DNA of 31,365 nt from Chloroflexota bacterium (GCA_017743585.1 JAGHYP010000003.1:1-31365); one strand, 5' to 3'. Positions 8,696-17,606 are shown, counted from the first letter of the stretch. Numbers and translations are program-made. Notes: a model not told the origin generated them from the sequence alone.

Positions 8696-9358
8696 TCAGT
8701 CAGCCTCGTCAGGATGAAATAGAAGCGGCGCGCAAGGCAACCTGTGGCGATCTGCCCTGCTCGTGGCGCGCGCGGGGCGATCCGCGTTCGCGGCTTCATC
8801 GCGCAGCGCAAGCAGGCGGTAGGTCGCGCGCCCGTCTGTCCGAACCCGCCACATCGGCCGTTCGCGCTGCACATCGTAGGCCGCCAGAAAGCTCTCGCCG
8901 CTCGGCGTCTGCCAGGCGTAGTGCAACACGCGGCCATCAGCCGTCCACGACGTCCAGAGGGCAGGCGTCATGTAGTGTACGTCGTGGACGCGGATGTTCT
9001 CGGCAAGCACGCGCTCTTGACCGCGCCCATAGGGGCGCACAATCAGGCGGAAAGTGCTATCGCCAAACGCAGCCACGCTCTCAAGGCGCGCCGCTGTGAT
9101 GTGGCGCTTATCAGGCGAGAGCGTCTGGTAGCGCCGCTCGATGGCAGGCACAGGCTTGCTCTCCATGCGCGCGCCGCTGCTCAGGTCGTGATGTGTGACC
9201 CGATAGAACACGCTGTGCCGCGCGATCGCGAAGCGCTGAAAATGCACAATGCAGCCCGAGTGCGTGCCGCGCGGCAACGCCGCGCCCGCTGCGCGCGCCG
9301 CGCTCAGCAGCATGGCTAGGCACGCCGTGATGACGAGGGCCGCAAGCGGCAAGCGCAT
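8696..9358 (-). CDS. Small secreted protein, possibly TolB/WD40-like
   Basis: 220 residues. The N-terminus (L-P-L-A-A-L-V-I-T-A-C-L-A-M-L-L) followed by A-R-A is a good signal peptide with a likely cleavage near residue 23. The mature protein is beta-rich. L-S-P-D-K-R-H-I-T-A and W-T-A-D-G-R-V-L-H-Y-A-W resemble the S-P-D-G and T-x-D-G-x-x-L strands of TolB/WD40-type propeller blades, but there are too few repeats for a whole propeller. The last 30 residues are low-complexity and charged. I do not recognise the family. The gene sits between the ATPase (stop-to-start gap of 7 bases) and the permease (20 bases), so it is surely part of the operon and may be an extracytoplasmic partner of the transporter. 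Confidence 0.7.
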   Translation of the reverse strand: MRLPLAALVITACLAMLLSAARAAGAALPRGTHSGCIVHFQRFAIARHSVFYRVTHHDLSSGARMESKPVPAIERRYQTLSPDKRHITAARLESVAAFGDSTFRLIVRPYGRGQERVLAENIRVHDVHYMTPALWTSWTADGRVLHYAWQTPSGESFLAAYDVQRERPMWRVRTDGRATYRLLALRDEAANADRPARATSRADRHRLPCAPLLFHPDEAD

Positions 9359-9365
9359 AGCGAAC

Positions 9366-10103
9366 CTATGCTCTCGGCCCGGCGACCAGCTTGCCCTCGT
9401 GGATGTGGTAGACGACGTCGGCGAGCGGCACGACCTCAGGATTGTGCGTCGCCATGATCAGCGTTTTGCCCTCATCGCGCGTCAGCGCCAAGAGCAAGTG
9501 CAAGATCTTCGCGCCTGTCTCTTCATCGAGGTTGCCGGTCGGCTCATCGGCGAGGATCAGGAGCGGCTCGTGGATCAGGGCGCGCGCAATGGCAACGCGC
9601 TGTTGCTCGCCGCCGCTCAAGCGATCGGGATAGGCATCCGCGCGATGTGCCAAGCCAACGCGCTCCAACAAAGCGCGCGCCCGCCGCTCGCTATCGCGGC
9701 GTGGCTTGCCTTGCAGCTCGAAAGGCAAGCTGACGTTCTCAAGTACGGTCAAGGTCGGAATCAAGTTGAAGAACTGGAAGACGAAGCCGATGTGGTCGCG
9801 CCTGAAGAGCGTCAGCGCCCGCTCGTTGAGCGCGGTCAGATTCGTGCCGTTGATCCAAATCTCGCCGCTGCTCGGCACGTCAATGCCGCCGATCAAGTTG
9901 AGCAAGGTGCTTTTGCCGCTGCCGCTCTTGCCCAGCAGCACGATGAAATCGCCCGCGTACAGATCAGCATCCAGCGCTTGCAAAACCATGCGTTGCGCGC
10001 CCGCTTCCTCGTAAGCCTTGCTCAAGTTGCGCAAGCGCACAATCGGCGCGCCCGAGCGCACGGATGCGCTCTTCCGCTGAGCAGTGGTCAAAGAGAGCGC
10101 CAT
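9366..10103 (-). CDS. ABC transporter ATP-binding protein, LolD/MacB family
   Basis: 245 residues, a complete ABC ATPase. Walker A G-K-S-G-S-G-K-S-T (58-66), Q-loop Gln110, signature L-S-G-G-E-Q-Q (162-168), Walker B L-L-I-L-A-D-E with catalytic Glu187, D-loop N-L-D and switch His220 are all present. The F-V-F-Q-F-F-N-L-I-P-T-L-T-V-L-E-N-V region and A-D-E-P-T-G-N-L-D are typical of the LolD/MacB group that drives FtsX-type permeases. The gene is first in a four-gene operon. Its ATG is preceded by a strong Shine-Dalgarno, GAGGAAGG, at 10111-10118 with a 7-base spacer. About 20 residues before the first beta-strand look unstructured. Confidence 0.96.
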   Translation of the reverse strand: MALSLTTAQRKSASVRSGAPIVRLRNLSKAYEEAGAQRMVLQALDADLYAGDFIVLLGKSGSGKSTLLNLIGGIDVPSSGEIWINGTNLTALNERALTLFRRDHIGFVFQFFNLIPTLTVLENVSLPFELQGKPRRDSERRARALLERVGLAHRADAYPDRLSGGEQQRVAIARALIHEPLLILADEPTGNLDEETGAKILHLLLALTRDEGKTLIMATHNPEVVPLADVVYHIHEGKLVAGPRA

Positions 10104-10133
10104 GAATCAACCTTCCTCGCAGATCGCTCGGAC

Positions 10134-10150
10134 CATAGACAAACTCTATG
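10134..10150. repeat. Inverted repeat just inside the ABC operon transcript
   Basis: CATAGA (10134-10139) and TCTATG (10145-10150) are perfect 6-base inverted repeats around a 5-base spacer. They fall a few bases downstream of the transcription start predicted from the promoter at 10162-10190. The site could be an operator for a dimeric repressor or a 5' mRNA hairpin. The choice between these is inference. Confidence 0.45.
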
Positions 10151-10161
10151 CACCTTGCGAG

Positions 10162-10190
10162 ATCATAGGAATGCTCGCGCAGGACGTCAA
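10162..10190 (-). promoter_or_regulatory. Near-consensus promoter of the ABC/lipocalin operon
   Basis: Read on the minus strand, TTGACG (10190-10185) and TATGAT (10167-10162) are separated by exactly 17 bases, each one mismatch from the sigma-70 consensus. The predicted start is near 10155, leaving a leader of about 52 bases that contains the inverted repeat at 10134-10150 and the GAGGAAGG ribosome-binding site. Confidence 0.72.
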
Positions 10191-10212
10191 ATGAGCTTGT
10201 GATGAGAGGCAC

Positions 10213-10253
10213 AAAAAGGCGCGATTGAGTTTTGATCTGCCATCGCGCCTTCT
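10213..10253 (-). terminator. Intrinsic terminator of the PQQ-type dehydrogenase gene
   Basis: AAGGCGCGAT and ATCGCGCCTT (plus-strand 10216-10225 and 10242-10251) form a perfect 10-base-pair stem with a 16-base loop. On the minus strand the second arm runs straight into a T run (CCTTTTTG), the classic rho-independent layout. It starts about 12 bases after the stop codon at 10263 and separates this gene from the ABC operon promoter. Confidence 0.85.
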
Positions 10254-10262
10254 GAGGGCAGA

Positions 10263-11453
10263 TCAAGAGCGCCGCAAGCGCAGCACGTAGCCTTTGTAGT
10301 CGATCAGATACAGTTCGCCGCGCTCGTCTTCGCCGAAGGAGCTGATCTGGCGGCGCGTGTTGCGGAATAGGCGCGTCTGCCATGTGCCGTCGCGGCCGCG
10401 CTCGGCGACCCAGACATTGCCGTTGCAATAATCGCCGTAGAAATACAAGCCGCGCAGCGCCTGCAATTGCCCGCCGCGATAGACGTAGCCGCCCATGACC
10501 GCGCAGCCCTGCGTGTGGTCGTAAGTGACGAACGGCGGGGCGTAATTAGCGCCGAGCGGCGCATCGCTCAAGCGATTGTTGCCCTCCATGATGTTCCAAC
10601 CGAAGTTCATGCCGCCTCGGCTGCCGCTCGGCACAAAAGTCACCTCTTCGGCGCTTGCCCAGCCGACGTCAGCAACGTACAGATCGCCTGTCTCGCGGTC
10701 AAAGCTGATGCGCCATGGGTTGCGCAGCCCATACGCCCAGATTTCGGGCGCAGCGTTCGGCGTATCCACAAACGGATTATCAGGCGGGATGGTGTAGCGA
10801 TCCGAGGATAGGTCGTTCACATCAAGCCGCAGAATCTTGCCGAGCAGGACGCTCAAGTTCTGCGCATTGCCCTCAGGATCGCCTTGTTCGCCGCCGCCAT
10901 CACCAACCCCCAGATACAAGTAGCCGTCGGGCCCAAACTTCAAGCTGCCGCCGTTGTGATCGGGGAAGGGCTGCCGAATGCGGAGCAGGATCGTGCCGCT
11001 GCTTGGATCGGCTCGATTCGGATCGTCAGCGCTGACTCGATAGCGTGCCAAGACCGTGTGTCCATCGCGGTCGAAGTAATAGACGAAGAAAGCGCCGTTC
11101 TGCGCATATTGCGGATGAAAGGCGAGACTGAGCAAGCCGCGCTCGGTGTAACCGCCGCGAAATGTGTCATCGGTGAGCAGCGCGCTGATATCCAAGAACG
11201 GCCGATCAAGCGTCCTGCCATCTTCATACATGATCCAGACTTGGCCCGCCTGCTCGACTACGAAGAGCCTTCCGCTGCCATCGCCCGCGTGCGTCAGATA
11301 AAGCGGATTATCGAACTTACCGCCGATCTGCTCAAAGCGATAAGCGAACGGATCGCGCGGATCCTGAGCGTGAGCGACGTAACTCTGCACAAGCCACAGC
11401 AGGGCGATCATCAAAAGAAGCGTGATACGCTTCCGCATGTTTGTGTTCAGCAT
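10263..11453 (-). CDS. Secreted PQQ-dependent aldose/sorbosone dehydrogenase family protein (GSDH)
   Basis: 396 residues. A basic N-terminus, a hydrophobic core and A-H-A just before Q-D-P-R mark a signal peptide, so the enzyme is extracytoplasmic. The mature protein is a six-bladed propeller of the glucose/sorbosone dehydrogenase family. N-P-L-Y-L-T-H, G-L-L-S-L-A-F-H-P, F-P-D-H-N-G-G-S-L-K-F-G-P-D-G-Y-L-Y (His is the expected catalytic base), G-V-G-D-G-G-G-E-Q-G-D-P and Y-G-L-R-N-P-W-R-I-S-F-D are all in the expected order. The family oxidises sugars in the periplasm or outside the cell with PQQ and calcium. No PQQ-synthesis genes are in the window, and some Chloroflexota relatives may use other substrates. 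ATG 11453 is chosen over the adjacent GTG at 11456; an ATG at 11438 (M-R-K-R) is also possible. The gene is monocistronic, with its own terminator. Confidence 0.88.
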   Translation of the reverse strand: MLNTNMRKRITLLLMIALLWLVQSYVAHAQDPRDPFAYRFEQIGGKFDNPLYLTHAGDGSGRLFVVEQAGQVWIMYEDGRTLDRPFLDISALLTDDTFRGGYTERGLLSLAFHPQYAQNGAFFVYYFDRDGHTVLARYRVSADDPNRADPSSGTILLRIRQPFPDHNGGSLKFGPDGYLYLGVGDGGGEQGDPEGNAQNLSVLLGKILRLDVNDLSSDRYTIPPDNPFVDTPNAAPEIWAYGLRNPWRISFDRETGDLYVADVGWASAEEVTFVPSGSRGGMNFGWNIMEGNNRLSDAPLGANYAPPFVTYDHTQGCAVMGGYVYRGGQLQALRGLYFYGDYCNGNVWVAERGRDGTWQTRLFRNTRRQISSFGEDERGELYLIDYKGYVLRLRRS

Positions 11454-11476
11454 CACAATTTGATGTCCAAGGATGA

Positions 11477-11482
11477 AGTATA
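11477..11482 (-). promoter_or_regulatory. Probable -10 element upstream of the PQQ-type dehydrogenase
   Basis: TATACT on the minus strand lies 24 bases before the chosen ATG, in the 54-base gap to the upstream gene. No good -35 hexamer sits at 16-18 bases, so the call rests on the -10 alone. Confidence 0.35.
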
Positions 11483-11507
11483 GCGCTCGCGCGCATTTTG
11501 TTGCGAG

Positions 11508-13283
11508 CTATGGCTGCGCGACGAGCCGCGGCTTGCGCCACATCGCCCAAGCGTAGAACGGCACTCCTTCACGCACTTCGGTTTGGTAGACCAACACAAT
11601 GCGCTGACCTCGCCACGCGCTCAAATCCACGCGAATCGGGATCGGCACGCGCTCAGCCCGCACGTCAAAAGCGCCTTCGTAGAGCGTCTGCACGGCGCGT
11701 CCCTGCCGAATGCCGAGCCGAAACAGCGCGCCCGTCTGCGGCACGTCAGGATGCTCATGCACGTTGCGCAGATCAACGTACAGCTCTGCTTCGAAGAAGA
11801 CTTGCGCCGCGTCGGGCAGCTGCAGGTACTGCTCAGCTAGGCTGGGCGGATGCTGGTAAAGGACAGTGGCGCGCTCGGGCACGTATGCATCAGGCGGCTG
11901 CTCTCGAAAGACGGGCGGATCGGCGATGCCGCTCAAAAACTGCAAATGCGCCTCAACAGGCTGCGCGGCAGGCGCAAAATCGCGATACCAATCCCCGAAT
12001 GCTGCCAGGCGGTGCGCGCCGAGCTGCCGCGCCGTTGCCAAATAGCCGCCGCGATCCGCGTTGACGCGGAACAGGCAATCATCGTAAGGCGCGCGCAAGT
12101 AATTCAGCACGCACAGCCGATCCTCGGGCGTGGCGATATAGGTCGGCGTGGTGAGATTGGCGAACAGATAGCCGAGCGCAGCGCAGCCGAACAACGCGCT
12201 ATTCGCCGCTGTTATCAGCCGCCCTTTGCCGCGTGCGTAGGCAATTGTCATCGCGCCGAGCATCAACAGCGCGATCCAGAATAAGTTAGCGGCTGTCACA
12301 TAGCGCGACGTTGTCGGGCGCGCCCAGAAATGCGCCAGCAGGTCAGGCTTCACGCGACCGATGGACGCTAACGCGCCGTTGGCAAGGCATAGCAAGCTCA
12401 GCGCGCTCGGCACAGCCAAGTTGATCGGCGGCACCTTGCGCCATAGATAGGCGAGATTGACCGCCATCAGCGCCATGCCGAGCGCGCCAAAGCCCAGACT
12501 AAGCGCTTGATACTCAGGCGCATCAGGCACGAACGGCGCGCCGAGATAGCGCAGGACGTAGAGCGGATAATCCCACAGCTGCGCCGTTATCTCCGCTCGA
12601 AAGCCTTGATCGACGAAGGCGTAGTTCGTGAAATACAATCCGATGTAGAGCGCCGCCGCGCCAAGCCAAATGCAGTAGTGCAGCGGCTTCCGATAGCCGC
12701 GCAACCAGAGCGCAGGCAGCATCGCGAAGGCGAGCGCCAAGCCGCTCAGATACGCATAGCTGGCCCCAATTGCGCACGCGATGATCAGCACAAGGCTGCG
12801 CGCGCCGATAGGCAGCCGCACCAGCAGCCAGAGCGCCAAAACCGTGAAAAATAGCCAGAAAAACCACGCCGTCTGGAAGCCCATCAGCCAATTCTGGCGC
12901 TGCCGCACGGCGAAGATGAGCAAAGCAAACGGCACGGCAAGCCATAGCGCGCTCGCCGCATGAACGCGGCGTTGTATCGCCAAAAGCACGCCGAAGCTCA
13001 AGGCCGCCAGCGCAAAACTGACCCACATTTCGACCCGCACGTCCCACGCTGCCAGCAACGTGACCAAAGCTGTGGTCAAGTGCGTGAAGAAAATGCGCGG
13101 CTGATCGTGCGGCTTGAGCAGATCGGCGAGGCTAAGCGTCCCTTCGACCGTCTTCAGGGCGATGGGCGCGCTCGCCTGCCATTCATCCCAGTGCGGCACA
13201 TTCACGCCGTAGCGCGCGATGAAAGCAGCTGTGGCGCCCGCAATCGCAAGGCACGCCAGACCGATTAAGATGCGCAGCTTCAT
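11508..13283 (-). CDS. Polytopic membrane protein, GT-C glycosyltransferase-like, with C-terminal beta domain
   Basis: 591 residues from the ATG at 13283, which overlaps the stop of the upstream VWA gene as ATGA. The start is firmly set by this overlap, although the frame is open 32 codons further upstream. About ten to twelve hydrophobic helices span residues 5-385. The first extracytoplasmic loop holds V-P-H-W-D-E-W-Q, an acidic pair in the position of the catalytic Asp of GT-C enzymes. After the last helix, about 190 residues form a soluble region. Its final part is beta-rich and ends in a strand pattern (R-I-V-L-V-Y-Q-T-E-V) like a carbohydrate-binding sandwich. I do not recognise a named family. 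A polyprenyl-phosphate-sugar transferase is the best guess from topology. Its position as last gene of the DUF58 operon points to an envelope role. Confidence 0.65.
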   Translation of the reverse strand: MKLRILIGLACLAIAGATAAFIARYGVNVPHWDEWQASAPIALKTVEGTLSLADLLKPHDQPRIFFTHLTTALVTLLAAWDVRVEMWVSFALAALSFGVLLAIQRRVHAASALWLAVPFALLIFAVRQRQNWLMGFQTAWFFWLFFTVLALWLLVRLPIGARSLVLIIACAIGASYAYLSGLALAFAMLPALWLRGYRKPLHYCIWLGAAALYIGLYFTNYAFVDQGFRAEITAQLWDYPLYVLRYLGAPFVPDAPEYQALSLGFGALGMALMAVNLAYLWRKVPPINLAVPSALSLLCLANGALASIGRVKPDLLAHFWARPTTSRYVTAANLFWIALLMLGAMTIAYARGKGRLITAANSALFGCAALGYLFANLTTPTYIATPEDRLCVLNYLRAPYDDCLFRVNADRGGYLATARQLGAHRLAAFGDWYRDFAPAAQPVEAHLQFLSGIADPPVFREQPPDAYVPERATVLYQHPPSLAEQYLQLPDAAQVFFEAELYVDLRNVHEHPDVPQTGALFRLGIRQGRAVQTLYEGAFDVRAERVPIPIRVDLSAWRGQRIVLVYQTEVREGVPFYAWAMWRKPRLVAQP

Positions 13284-15217
13284 GGCATCCTTTGCGCGCG
13301 ACGCCCTACACGACTGAATCGGCTGAGCGCGGCGCCGCGCAGGCGCGGCACACCAAGCCGCCGATGGTAGATGAACCACTCAAAGGCGAGGATCGCCAAG
13401 CCGATCAGAGCGAAGAGCGACCAGAACTCGCGCTGCCCAACTTCCTGAGGCCTCTGTGCCGTTGTTGCCTCGGCGCTGCTGCCCAGCTGCACAGCGCGCG
13501 GCGCAATATCGCTCTCGCCCTCGCTGAACAGATTGACGGCGAAGAACTCTTGTTGGATCAATTCCGCGCCTTTGTACATATCCACGCTGTAAATGCCAGT
13601 CTGTTTGGTCTCTGCGTAGATCAGGGGCGGCCGGCCGACGCGGAAAGTCGTCGTCGCGCCGTCAGGCGCTGCCACGCGCACAAGGTCAGCTTCGGGCGGC
13701 GGCTGAATCGCGACTGCCTGACCGATCCGAGCGCTGCCTTCGAGGCTGAGCGCGCGCGGCGCCTGATACCATGCCGTCAAATTCGCCAGCAAGATTGGGT
13801 AGGCGATCTTGAGCGGCAAGTCCGAGTCGAGCAGGTTGAAAGGCAAGATCGCGATGCGCCGTCCTGCGAACTCGCCCGCCAAGATCAGCGCGCCGCCGAC
13901 TGCCTCGACCAATGCATCCGCCCATTCGGCGCGAATCTTGCGAAAGGCGCGCACATTCACGTCGTTGAAGTTCAGGTAGCGCGTGCGCGGATCGTCAGGG
14001 CGCACGCGCAGCACTTTCGTCTGAGTGCTGAGCTCGCCAATGGCGTACAGATCGTCAGGCGGCGGCTCAGGCGGCGGATTCACAATCAGGATATTGGCGT
14101 TGGGCAGGGTGGGCGGCAGCCAGCCGTCGAAGATGTACAGATCGAAGCGCTCTGTCGGCAAGCCGCGCTCAGGGTCGCCGCGATAGACCTGCCAGGCGTT
14201 CAACGCAGCGAGGCCGCGCTCCAAAAACAGATTGCCTTTGCTCATCAGGAGCGCGCGCTCAGCGCGAATCGGCGTGTAGACGGCATAAGCAGTGTCATCT
14301 ATGCTCAGATGATCGGGCAAGGCGCTGCTCGCCGAGCGCGTCAGTTGCGCTTGAACGCGCCGAAATTCAGCGGGCAAGTTGTCAATGATGATATCCGCCG
14401 CGCCGTTTTCGGCGACGCGATAAGGCGCAGCGCTGTGCAGCGCGCCGTCCAAGCTCAGGCTGAAGATGACCTCAGCAGGCTGATCGCCGTGATTGGTCAG
14501 GCGCGCGTAAATTTGCGCGCCGCGCACAGGATTGCGCGCTGTGGCGAGCGCGCTGATCGCCACATTCTGCCCATCAACGCCGAACGGCACGTGCCGCACT
14601 TCGCCATACAGCTCTAGATTGAGGTGCTGCGGCAGGCCGCCGTCGCTCAAGAGCAGGATCGTGAATTTTTCCGCGCCTTGCGCGCCTGCTGCAGCCAGCG
14701 TCAACGCAGCGTCCCAATCCGCAACGCCTCTGCCAGGCTGCGCGCGCTCCAGCGCAGCTCGTAGCTGCGCGCTATCGCTCGTGTAATTGACGAGGACTTC
14801 AGCCCTTTCCGCCACGCGGATGATCACCACCTCGTCATCGGCGCTCAGCGTCTCGATCAGCTCGAGGGCGAAGCGGCGCGCCGCTTCGAAGCGACTAGGT
14901 TGCACGTCGGTCGCGTTCATGCTGGCAGAGGCGTCTAGGAGCAGCGCGACGCGCCCCCTGATCAGAGTCGGCACTTCAGTGTACGGACGCGCCAGCGCCA
15001 ACACCAAAGCGGCGAGGGTCAGCAATTGCAGGAAGAGCAGCAAGTTGCGGCGCAGGCGCTGCCATGGCGCGTTTGCTTCGCGATCTTGCAACAATTGCCG
15101 CCACAACAATGTGCTGCTGACTTGCACTTCGCGGCGGCGTAGCCGCAGCATGTACAGCAAGATGATCGGCACAGCCAATAGGCTGAGCGCTAGAGCGAAC
15201 GGCGCAAGAAAAAACAC
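13280..15217 (-). CDS. BatA-like membrane protein with von Willebrand factor A domain
   Basis: 645 residues. The N-terminus has two helices (about 4-22 and 58-76) with L-L-Y-M-L-R-L-R-R-R-E between them, the aerotolerance-regulator (BatA) N-terminal domain. A VWA domain follows, with an intact metal-ion-dependent adhesion site Asp95-x-Ser97-x-Ser99. A long beta-rich extracytoplasmic region leads to a third helix near residues 610-628 (F-W-S-L-F-A-L-I-G-L-A-I-L) and a basic cytoplasmic tail. Family members pair with DUF58 proteins and usually with a MoxR AAA+ ATPase, in chaperone-like or envelope-assembly roles. Here the gene starts with GTG 19 bases after the stop of a GT39-like gene and ends overlapping the next membrane protein. 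No MoxR gene is in the window. Confidence 0.85.
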   Translation of the reverse strand: MFFLAPFALALSLLAVPIILLYMLRLRRREVQVSSTLLWRQLLQDREANAPWQRLRRNLLLFLQLLTLAALVLALARPYTEVPTLIRGRVALLLDASASMNATDVQPSRFEAARRFALELIETLSADDEVVIIRVAERAEVLVNYTSDSAQLRAALERAQPGRGVADWDAALTLAAAGAQGAEKFTILLLSDGGLPQHLNLELYGEVRHVPFGVDGQNVAISALATARNPVRGAQIYARLTNHGDQPAEVIFSLSLDGALHSAAPYRVAENGAADIIIDNLPAEFRRVQAQLTRSASSALPDHLSIDDTAYAVYTPIRAERALLMSKGNLFLERGLAALNAWQVYRGDPERGLPTERFDLYIFDGWLPPTLPNANILIVNPPPEPPPDDLYAIGELSTQTKVLRVRPDDPRTRYLNFNDVNVRAFRKIRAEWADALVEAVGGALILAGEFAGRRIAILPFNLLDSDLPLKIAYPILLANLTAWYQAPRALSLEGSARIGQAVAIQPPPEADLVRVAAPDGATTTFRVGRPPLIYAETKQTGIYSVDMYKGAELIQQEFFAVNLFSEGESDIAPRAVQLGSSAEATTAQRPQEVGQREFWSLFALIGLAILAFEWFIYHRRLGVPRLRGAALSRFSRVGRRAQRMP

Positions 15218-15236
15218 GGCTCGTCACTTTCCTGCA

Positions 15237-17606
15237 CTACTCAACGATCACCTCGCGCGGCAGCTTGAGCTTATCGCTCCCATCTGTCAGGCGCAGGCGC
15301 GCGCCCGTCTGCAGATCGTACAAGCCGACGTAAACGCTCGCCTTGCCGCGGTAGGCGCGGTCATGCCATTGCAGCCGATGCTGATCGAGGATATGCTCGC
15401 CTGCCCGCCAACTGCTGGTCGGGCGCGCGCCGTGCGCAGGCTCGGAGTCGCTCTGCGCTATCAATTTGCCATCTGCTGCGACCAAATGCACGAAGGCGAT
15501 GTAGCTGATCGGATTGCGCCCTTGCGCTTGCCACAAGAGCGCGATTTTCTGGTCTCGCTCGGCAGAGAGCGCCTCAGGCAGCGCAGCGGCGACCAATTTG
15601 GCAATCTCGCGCCATTCGCCGCGCGCGACTTCGGCGCGAAAAGGCGGCGCGTTCACGCTGAGCGGCAGTTGCGGCGCTGAATCGAGCGCAGGCAGGCTGT
15701 CGAGGTCAGGCGTGAAGCGCATCGTGTGGTTTTCGCGACGCAATACGCCGAGCAGCTGCGCTGCCGAGCGCTTTTGACCAGTGTAGAGCCATGCGCTCAG
15801 CAGCAGCGGCTCAGAGTCAGGCGGCATTGGCAAGGCGAGAAAGGCGGTCGCTTCAAAGCCGGCTCGGTCGCGCTGAGCGAGCGCAGTGCGCTGCTGATCG
15901 TCGCGCAGATCGGAGTCGAGCGCAGCGTGCAGCGTTCCATCAATGCGCATCAGGCGAGCTGCGAGCCGCCAGTCGTGCTTGAGCGGTGCGCCATTCAGGG
16001 AGAAATCTAAGATCAAGCAGCCCGCCTGCGCGCCGTCGCTGTGCAGGAACGCGCGCCGTCGCACGTGCAGCTGAAGATCGTCAGGCAAGCTGAACATCAC
16101 GCCTGAGTCATTTGGCAAATGCGGCGCGGCGAGCGAGCGCACATCGCCTGTGATTCGGTAGCGATCAGTGCGCACGCCGCTCAGGGTCAATGCGCTCTCG
16201 TGTCTGCCAACTGCGCTCAGTAGGCACGGGAACGCGCCGCGCATATCAGCGGGCAACTGATACCACGTGAATAGCTCGGCGCTCTCTTTGCCCTCGAGCG
16301 CAGCAGCCAGTTGCGCGCGGATGCGCTCTGCGTCGCTATGGATCGGCACTTCCACAAACGATGCGCGAATGTCGAGTTTCTCTTGATAATAGTCGAGACT
16401 CGGCTCCCAGCCGTAAGGAATCACAATTGCATCGCGCTCAGAGCGCGTCGCGTAGTAGCGCGCCATGCCTTGAAAGTCATCGTGCTGGTAGATCGGCGCG
16501 CTGTAGGTCAGCCACGCCACGCGCGCCATGATCGCAACGGCGAGCGAGGCTGCGGCAAGGCGCGCGCTCAGCGCAGGCAAGCCTCGCGGCGGCGCCGCCA
16601 GACCTGCTGCCAGCAAAATCAAGGTCGGCGGAGCGCTCAGCAGAAAGTAGCGCGGATGAAAATCTATGTGCGCCGCGAGGACGATCAGCAATTGGAAAAG
16701 TGGCAGCAGCAAGGCGGCTGAGAGCAGCGTCCAGACTTGGACTGTGCGCCATTGCCACAGTGCGCGCGCCGCGCCGATGACTGTCAAGGCGCCGAAAAGC
16801 GCGCACAGTGTCATCAGCGCCGCGTCGGCGCCCAGCAACGCTTTGGTGCCTGTGAAATATGACTGCCAAATTTGCCATAGCAGCTCAGGCGCGAGCGAAG
16901 GCGGTGTGTTTAGCGGCGTGCCGGTCGGACGTTGCGTGAGCAGCCACGGCAGGTACAGGATGAACAAGACGCCTTGCATCAGCAGCCAGCCGCGCAACCT
17001 GAGCCAAGCGCGCCGCAGCACCAGACCGCCGATCACGGCCACGTTCAGCCATGCCACGAGGGGGACGCTCAGATTATGCGACCAGAGCGCCGCTAAAGTC
17101 ACGCCGAACAGCCACAGCCACGTCGAGCGCGGCACGCGCGCATGGCGCGGACTCAAGAATTGCGCTGCCAAACCGATCAGCAGCATAGTGTAGAGCGGCA
17201 TCGGGATGTAAGCGCGTATCTCTTGCGAGAAGACCCACAAGATCGGCGAGAAGCCGAGAAAAATGCCCGCCAACGCGCCTGCCCAATCGCCAAACCAGCG
17301 CCGCGCCAAGCCGATGCCCACCGCCACGCCGATCACGCCCGTCAGCAGCGACCAGAAGCGCACTGTCCAGATTGCGTCGCCCGCTGCGCGCAGCCACAGC
17401 CCGATGCTGATGTTGAAGAGCGGCGGCGCGTTCACGTCCATGCCGCGAATGCCCATGTGACCGAGCAGCGTGTAGGCAGGATAAAGCGACCAGCCCTCAT
17501 CGTGCCACAGGCTTTGCGCGCCCAGATTCCACAAGCGTAACGCGAAGGCGGCGAATAAGATGACTGCGTAGCTGAACACGGCGCGCTGCGCAGCCGAGCG
17601 CCTCAT
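15237..17606 (-). CDS. GT39/ArnT-like membrane glycosyltransferase with C-terminal beta domain
   Basis: 789 residues. One helix near residues 8-25 is followed by an extracytoplasmic loop with S-L-W-H-D-E-G-W-S (Asp36, Glu37), the catalytic-Asp motif of GT39/GT83 (PMT/ArnT) enzymes. N-A-P-P-L-F-N comes next and about ten more helices follow to roughly residue 390. A later F-H-P-R-Y-F-L-L-S-A-P-P-T is typical of the family. Residues about 400-789 form a large extracytoplasmic region, of which the last 150 or so are beta-rich. Such enzymes move sugars from polyprenyl-phosphate donors to lipids, polymers or proteins on the outer face of the membrane. The acceptor here is unknown. Its ATG overlaps the DUF58 stop (ATGA), so the two are translationally coupled. 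Confidence 0.8.
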   Translation of the reverse strand: MRRSAAQRAVFSYAVILFAAFALRLWNLGAQSLWHDEGWSLYPAYTLLGHMGIRGMDVNAPPLFNISIGLWLRAAGDAIWTVRFWSLLTGVIGVAVGIGLARRWFGDWAGALAGIFLGFSPILWVFSQEIRAYIPMPLYTMLLIGLAAQFLSPRHARVPRSTWLWLFGVTLAALWSHNLSVPLVAWLNVAVIGGLVLRRAWLRLRGWLLMQGVLFILYLPWLLTQRPTGTPLNTPPSLAPELLWQIWQSYFTGTKALLGADAALMTLCALFGALTVIGAARALWQWRTVQVWTLLSAALLLPLFQLLIVLAAHIDFHPRYFLLSAPPTLILLAAGLAAPPRGLPALSARLAAASLAVAIMARVAWLTYSAPIYQHDDFQGMARYYATRSERDAIVIPYGWEPSLDYYQEKLDIRASFVEVPIHSDAERIRAQLAAALEGKESAELFTWYQLPADMRGAFPCLLSAVGRHESALTLSGVRTDRYRITGDVRSLAAPHLPNDSGVMFSLPDDLQLHVRRRAFLHSDGAQAGCLILDFSLNGAPLKHDWRLAARLMRIDGTLHAALDSDLRDDQQRTALAQRDRAGFEATAFLALPMPPDSEPLLLSAWLYTGQKRSAAQLLGVLRRENHTMRFTPDLDSLPALDSAPQLPLSVNAPPFRAEVARGEWREIAKLVAAALPEALSAERDQKIALLWQAQGRNPISYIAFVHLVAADGKLIAQSDSEPAHGARPTSSWRAGEHILDQHRLQWHDRAYRGKASVYVGLYDLQTGARLRLTDGSDKLKLPREVIVE

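Noticed and set aside
9249..10202. A 317-codon plus-strand open frame
   Set aside because: It is antisense to the ABC ATPase, whose motifs are complete, and to its promoter.
13292..14617. A 441-codon plus-strand open frame
   Set aside because: It is antisense to the BatA-like VWA gene and has no recognisable domain.
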